NCBI GenBank assembly: GCA_046091665.1
Contig: JBJTCD010000025.1
Coordinates: forward strand, 1-64,000
DNA from: CAIUPE01 sp046091665
Lineage (GTDB): Bacteria > Pseudomonadota > Alphaproteobacteria > Rhizobiales > Beijerinckiaceae
Reading direction: 5' to 3'
Length of the DNA: 64,000 bases
Shown here: positions 60,932 through 64,000 of the stretch, piece by piece
How the letters are laid out: each line of letters opens with the position of its first letter
Numbering within the stretch: position 1 is the stretch's first letter
The notes under the pieces: model-generated
What the model saw: the letters and a program-made list of their open reading frames with translations, nothing else
The model's database searches: none
What the model was told of the DNA's origin: nothing
Made by a program: the position numbers and the translations under genes

Positions 60932-62077
60932 TTACGCCTCGTCGCTGCCCGTAAAGAACTCTTTCATCTTCGAGAAAAAGCCCACGCTCTCGGGATGCGT
61001 TTCGCGCGAACTTTCGCTCTCAAATTCTTTTAGCAATTCGCGCTGGCGCGGCGTCAGTTTCTGCGGCGTTTCAACTGAGACTTGAATGTATAGATCGCCA
61101 TGATCGCGGGATCTTAATACTGGCATGCCTTTGCCGCGAATGCGAATCTGTCTTCCTGATTGTGTGCCTTCGGGAATGGCTACAGAACGCGCTTCACCAT
61201 CAATCATCGGCACACGAATATCACCGCCGAGAGACGCGGTGACCATCGAGATCGGAATCTGGCAATAAAGATCTGCACCATCACGTTGGAAGTAACGATG
61301 CGGTTTGATCGAGAGAAAGATATAAAGATCTCCTGAGGGGCCGCCGCGCAATCCGCTCTCGCCTTCACCGGCCAAACGAATGCGTGTGCCTTCTTCAACG
61401 CCCGCAGGAATCGTAACCGATAAAGTTTTTTCTTTTGTCACACGTCCTTCGCCGCTGCATGAACGACATGGATTTTCGATAATCTGTCCGCGGCCATTGC
61501 ATTTCGGACAAGTGCGTTCAATCGCAAAAAATCCTTGGCTCGCACGCACGCGGCCATAGCCGTTACATGTGGGGCAGGGCTTTGGCTTTGAACCTGCCGT
61601 CGCGCCTGAACCACTGCAAGGCTCACATGTTACAGCCGTCGGCAAAGTGACGGTTGCGGTTTTTCCATTAAAAGCTTCTTCAAGTGAGATTTGCAGATTG
61701 AAGCGAATATCGCCGCCTCTCTCACGCCCATCAGGTTGGCGTCTTTGTCCGCGACCTCCACCAAGTCCGCCGAAGAGATCTTCAAATATATCGGCCATCG
61801 ATGCGCCGAAGTCGCCTTGGAATCCGAATCCTCCCGGACCGCCGCCATTTTGCTCAAACGCACCATGGCCAAAGCGATCATAGGCTGCGCGCTTTTGCGG
61901 ATCAGAGAGAATTTGATAGGCTTCGTTGAGTTCTTTGAATTTAACTTCCGCCTCAGCATTTCCGGGATTGCGATCCGGATGATGCTGCATCGCGAGTTTG
62001 CGAAAGGCTGATTTAAGTTCAGCCTCGCTTGCTGATTTCGAGACACCGAGCGTTTCGTAATAATCACGTTTGCTCAT
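60932..62077 (-). CDS. dnaJ: Chaperone protein DnaJ
   Basis: A 381-residue Hsp40 that delivers clients to DnaK. The J domain carries HPD (AMQHHPDRNPG), followed by a Gly/Phe-rich linker (GGGPGGFGFQGDFGAS). Four zinc-finger repeats are CEPCSGSGA, CPTCNGYGR, CPKCNGRGQ and CRSCSGEGR, then come the C-terminal substrate domains. It follows dnaK by 105 bases that contain a terminator-like hairpin. Confidence 0.97.
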   Translation of the reverse strand: MSKRDYYETLGVSKSASEAELKSAFRKLAMQHHPDRNPGNAEAEVKFKELNEAYQILSDPQKRAAYDRFGHGAFEQNGGGPGGFGFQGDFGASMADIFEDLFGGLGGGRGQRRQPDGRERGGDIRFNLQISLEEAFNGKTATVTLPTAVTCEPCSGSGATAGSKPKPCPTCNGYGRVRASQGFFAIERTCPKCNGRGQIIENPCRSCSGEGRVTKEKTLSVTIPAGVEEGTRIRLAGEGESGLRGGPSGDLYIFLSIKPHRYFQRDGADLYCQIPISMVTASLGGDIRVPMIDGEARSVAIPEGTQSGRQIRIRGKGMPVLRSRDHGDLYIQVSVETPQKLTPRQRELLKEFESESSRETHPESVGFFSKMKEFFTGSDEA

Positions 62078-62126
62078 GTCGTTTTCCAGCCCACATTCAT
62101 CTCAATGAATCATAATATCTTTTGCA

Positions 62127-62158
62127 ATAAAACCCGACGCGAATAAACGCGCCGGGTT
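62127..62158 (-). terminator. Terminator between dnaK and dnaJ
   Basis: AACCCGACGCG and CGCGCCGGGTT (62131-62141 and 62148-62158) form a stem with one A/C mismatch and a 6-base loop. On the minus strand TTTTATT follows. It may partially terminate dnaK transcription, lowering dnaJ relative to dnaK. Confidence 0.7.
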
Positions 62159-62182
62159 ATTTTTATTTACGCAAGATGAGAA

Positions 62183-64000
62183 TCACGCACGTTTTTTCTT
62201 GTCGTCGTCATTCACTTCGCGGAAATCGACGTCAATCACATCCTCTTCCGCGCCATCAGCTTTTGCATCTTCAGCCGCACCTGCTTCATTCTGTTGCGCG
62301 GCATACATCGCTTCGCCAAGCTTCATCGATGCCTGCATGAGGTCGGTTGTGCGTGCCTTGATGGTTTCAGCATCTTCACCAGCAAGAGCGGTCTTCAATG
62401 CTTCAATGGCGCTTTCAACTGCTGTCTTGTCAGAAGCAGAAACCTTGTCGCCATGTTCCGCGAGCGATTTCTCTGTCGAGTGCATGAGGCTCTCGGCTTG
62501 GTTCTTCGCTTCGACCATTTCGCGACGGGCTTTGTCTTCAGCCGCATGCGCTTCGGCGTCCTTGACCATCTTTTCAATGTCGGCGTCAGAAAGACCACCA
62601 GACGCTTGAATGCGGATCTGCTGTTCTTTGTTGGTGGCCTTGTCCTTCGCCGACACATTCACAATGCCGTTCGCATCGATATCGAATGTGACTTCGACTT
62701 GCGGAACGCCACGCGGTGCAGGCGGCAACCCAACGAGATCGAACTGGCCAAGAAGCTTGTTGTCAGCGGCCATTTCGCGCTCGCCTTGGAACACGCGAAT
62801 CGTCACTGCAGTCTGATTGTCTTCTGCGGTTGAGAAGACCTGGCTCTTCTTGGTTGGGATCGTTGTGTTGCGATCAATCAAGCGCGTGAACACACCGCCC
62901 AAAGTTTCAATGCCGAGCGAGAGCGGTGTTACGTCGAGGAGCAACACGTCTTTCACGTCGCCTTGCAACACACCGGCTTGCACGGCTGCGCCGATCGCTA
63001 CGACTTCGTCAGGGTTAACACCTTTGTGCGGCTCTTTACCGAAGAAGCTTTTCACAACATCTTGGACTTTCGGCATGCGCGTCATACCGCCGACGAGAAT
63101 GACTTCGTCAACTTCACCCGGCTTCATGCCTGCATCAGCCAATGCCTTTTTGCACGGCTCGATCGTGCGCTGCACGAGATCATCAACGAGCGATTCAAAC
63201 TTCGAACGCGTCAGCTTCATCGTCAAATGCTTCGGACCTGAAGCATCCGCAGTGATGTAAGGCAGGTTGATTTCCGTCTGCGCTGCAGAAGACAATTCGA
63301 TCTTCGCTTTTTCAGCCGCTTCTTTTAAACGCTGCAGAGCGAGCTTATCTTTCTTGAGGTCAATGCCTTGCTCTTTTTTGAATTCGTCTGCGAGATATTC
63401 GACGAGACGCATGTCGAAATCTTCGCCGCCGAGGAATGTGTCGCCATTCGTTGACTTTACTTCAAAAACGCCGTCACCAATTTCAAGAATTGAAACGTCG
63501 AATGTGCCGCCGCCGAGATCGTAAACAGCAATCGTGCCGGACTTCTTCTTATCAAGACCATAAGCGAGTGCTGCGGCTGTGGGTTCATTGATGATGCGAA
63601 GCACTTCAAGACCGGCGATTTTACCGGCATCTTTTGTGGCCTGACGTTGGGCATCGTTGAAATAGGCAGGAACCGTGATCACCGCTTGGGTAACGCCGCT
63701 GCCGATATAGGCTTCAGCGGTTTCTTTCATCTTTTGAAGAATGAAAGCGGAGATTTGCGACGGCGAATAGGTCGTGCCGCGGGCCTTCACCCAGGCATCA
63801 CCATTGCCAGCCTTGACGATATCATAAGGAACGAGGCCCTTGTCCTTCTGCGTCATCGGATCGGCATAGGTGCGGCCGATCAAACGCTTGATCGCAAAAA
63901 AAGTCGCTTCTGGGTTCGTGACCGCCTGGCGCTTTGCGGGCTGGCCCACGAGACGCTCGTCAGAATCGGTGAAAGCGACCACTGAGGGCGTCGTGCGTGC
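62183..64000 (-). CDS. dnaK: Chaperone protein DnaK (Hsp70), N-terminus beyond the window
   Basis: 605 residues are visible; about the first 30, with the phosphate-1 loop, lie outside. The frame enters at ARTTPSVVAFTDSDERLVGQPAKRQAVTNP. The ATPase domain has VPAYFNDAQRQATKDAGKIAGLEVLRIINEPTAAALAYG and AVYDLGGGTFDVSILEI, the linker is VLLLDVTPLSLGIET, and the substrate-binding domain and helical lid follow. The end is the usual acidic EEDVIDVDFREVNDD, then KKKRA. It is upstream of dnaJ in the same direction; its promoter is not in view. Confidence 0.97.
   Translation of the reverse strand, partial: ARTTPSVVAFTDSDERLVGQPAKRQAVTNPEATFFAIKRLIGRTYADPMTQKDKGLVPYDIVKAGNGDAWVKARGTTYSPSQISAFILQKMKETAEAYIGSGVTQAVITVPAYFNDAQRQATKDAGKIAGLEVLRIINEPTAAALAYGLDKKKSGTIAVYDLGGGTFDVSILEIGDGVFEVKSTNGDTFLGGEDFDMRLVEYLADEFKKEQGIDLKKDKLALQRLKEAAEKAKIELSSAAQTEINLPYITADASGPKHLTMKLTRSKFESLVDDLVQRTIEPCKKALADAGMKPGEVDEVILVGGMTRMPKVQDVVKSFFGKEPHKGVNPDEVVAIGAAVQAGVLQGDVKDVLLLDVTPLSLGIETLGGVFTRLIDRNTTIPTKKSQVFSTAEDNQTAVTIRVFQGEREMAADNKLLGQFDLVGLPPAPRGVPQVEVTFDIDANGIVNVSAKDKATNKEQQIRIQASGGLSDADIEKMVKDAEAHAAEDKARREMVEAKNQAESLMHSTEKSLAEHGDKVSASDKTAVESAIEALKTALAGEDAETIKARTTDLMQASMKLGEAMYAAQQNEAGAAEDAKADGAEEDVIDVDFREVNDDDKKKRA

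Overview
The window looks like a chromosomal segment of an alphaproteobacterium, most likely order Hyphomicrobiales (Rhizobiales). This rests on gene content and order: a ccoNOQP-ccoGHIS cluster beside fnrL, FixJ/FixK-type regulators, an RpiR-type inositol regulator, a DUF2090-fused IolC, and a dnaK-dnaJ-pmtA-like-pyrF-dapB-gpmA run. Base composition looks moderate (about half GC by eye, not computed). I see no rRNA or tRNA genes, insertion sequences, prophage or CRISPR array.

Layout. 1-1.8 kb: the start of an exported protein gene leaving the left edge, a frameshifted exported protein gene, and a Lys/Ala/Pro-rich histone-H1-like protein. 1.9-12.4 kb: tspO, then on the minus strand a full cbb3 oxidase locus (fnrL, ccoN, O, Q, P, a terminator, ccoG, H, I, S, and an MFS transporter carrying the CcoA copper-importer signature). 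12.5-20.7 kb: an inositol module (iolR, PEP carboxylase, iolC-DUF2090, iolB, mmsA/iolA) with tandem operator-like sites before iolR and a terminator after mmsA. 20.7-27 kb: an Lhr-like DNA-repair helicase with its partner metallophosphoesterase (interrupted by an in-frame TGA), a TauE/YeeE/YeeE sulfur-transport triad and an unknown protein. 27-31 kb: a MerR regulator with thiolase and FadJ-type beta-oxidation genes. 31-38 kb: a symporter-linked hybrid histidine kinase, an aminotransferase, a FixJ-like regulator, a frameshifted FixK-like gene, and a well-formed FNR-type promoter with no gene behind it. 38-46 kb: anmK, a serine hydrolase, a methyltransferase, a polyprenyl diphosphate synthase, a zinc-ribbon protein, lepA and a DMT transporter. 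46-64 kb: housekeeping and stress genes (hrcA, rph, rdgB, hemW, an LpoA-like lipoprotein, rsmI, yraN, gshB, glnD, grpE, alkB, a GNAT gene, gpmA, dapB, pyrF, a pmtA-like gene, dnaJ, and dnaK running off the right edge).

How it fits together. The low-oxygen theme dominates the first third: an Fe-S FnrL with all four cysteines sits directly upstream of ccoN, and a near-perfect FNR box lies between them. Copper supply (CcoA, CcoI), cofactor assembly (CcoG, H, S) and the oxidase subunits are all in one place. The second FNR-type promoter, at 37.6 kb, points at no protein gene and reads through a strong hairpin into the antisense strand of the broken fixK. It is my best candidate for something undescribed: an oxygen-regulated small or antisense RNA. 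Three genes are interrupted (the exported protein, pdeM and fixK); the reads should be checked before these are called pseudogenes.
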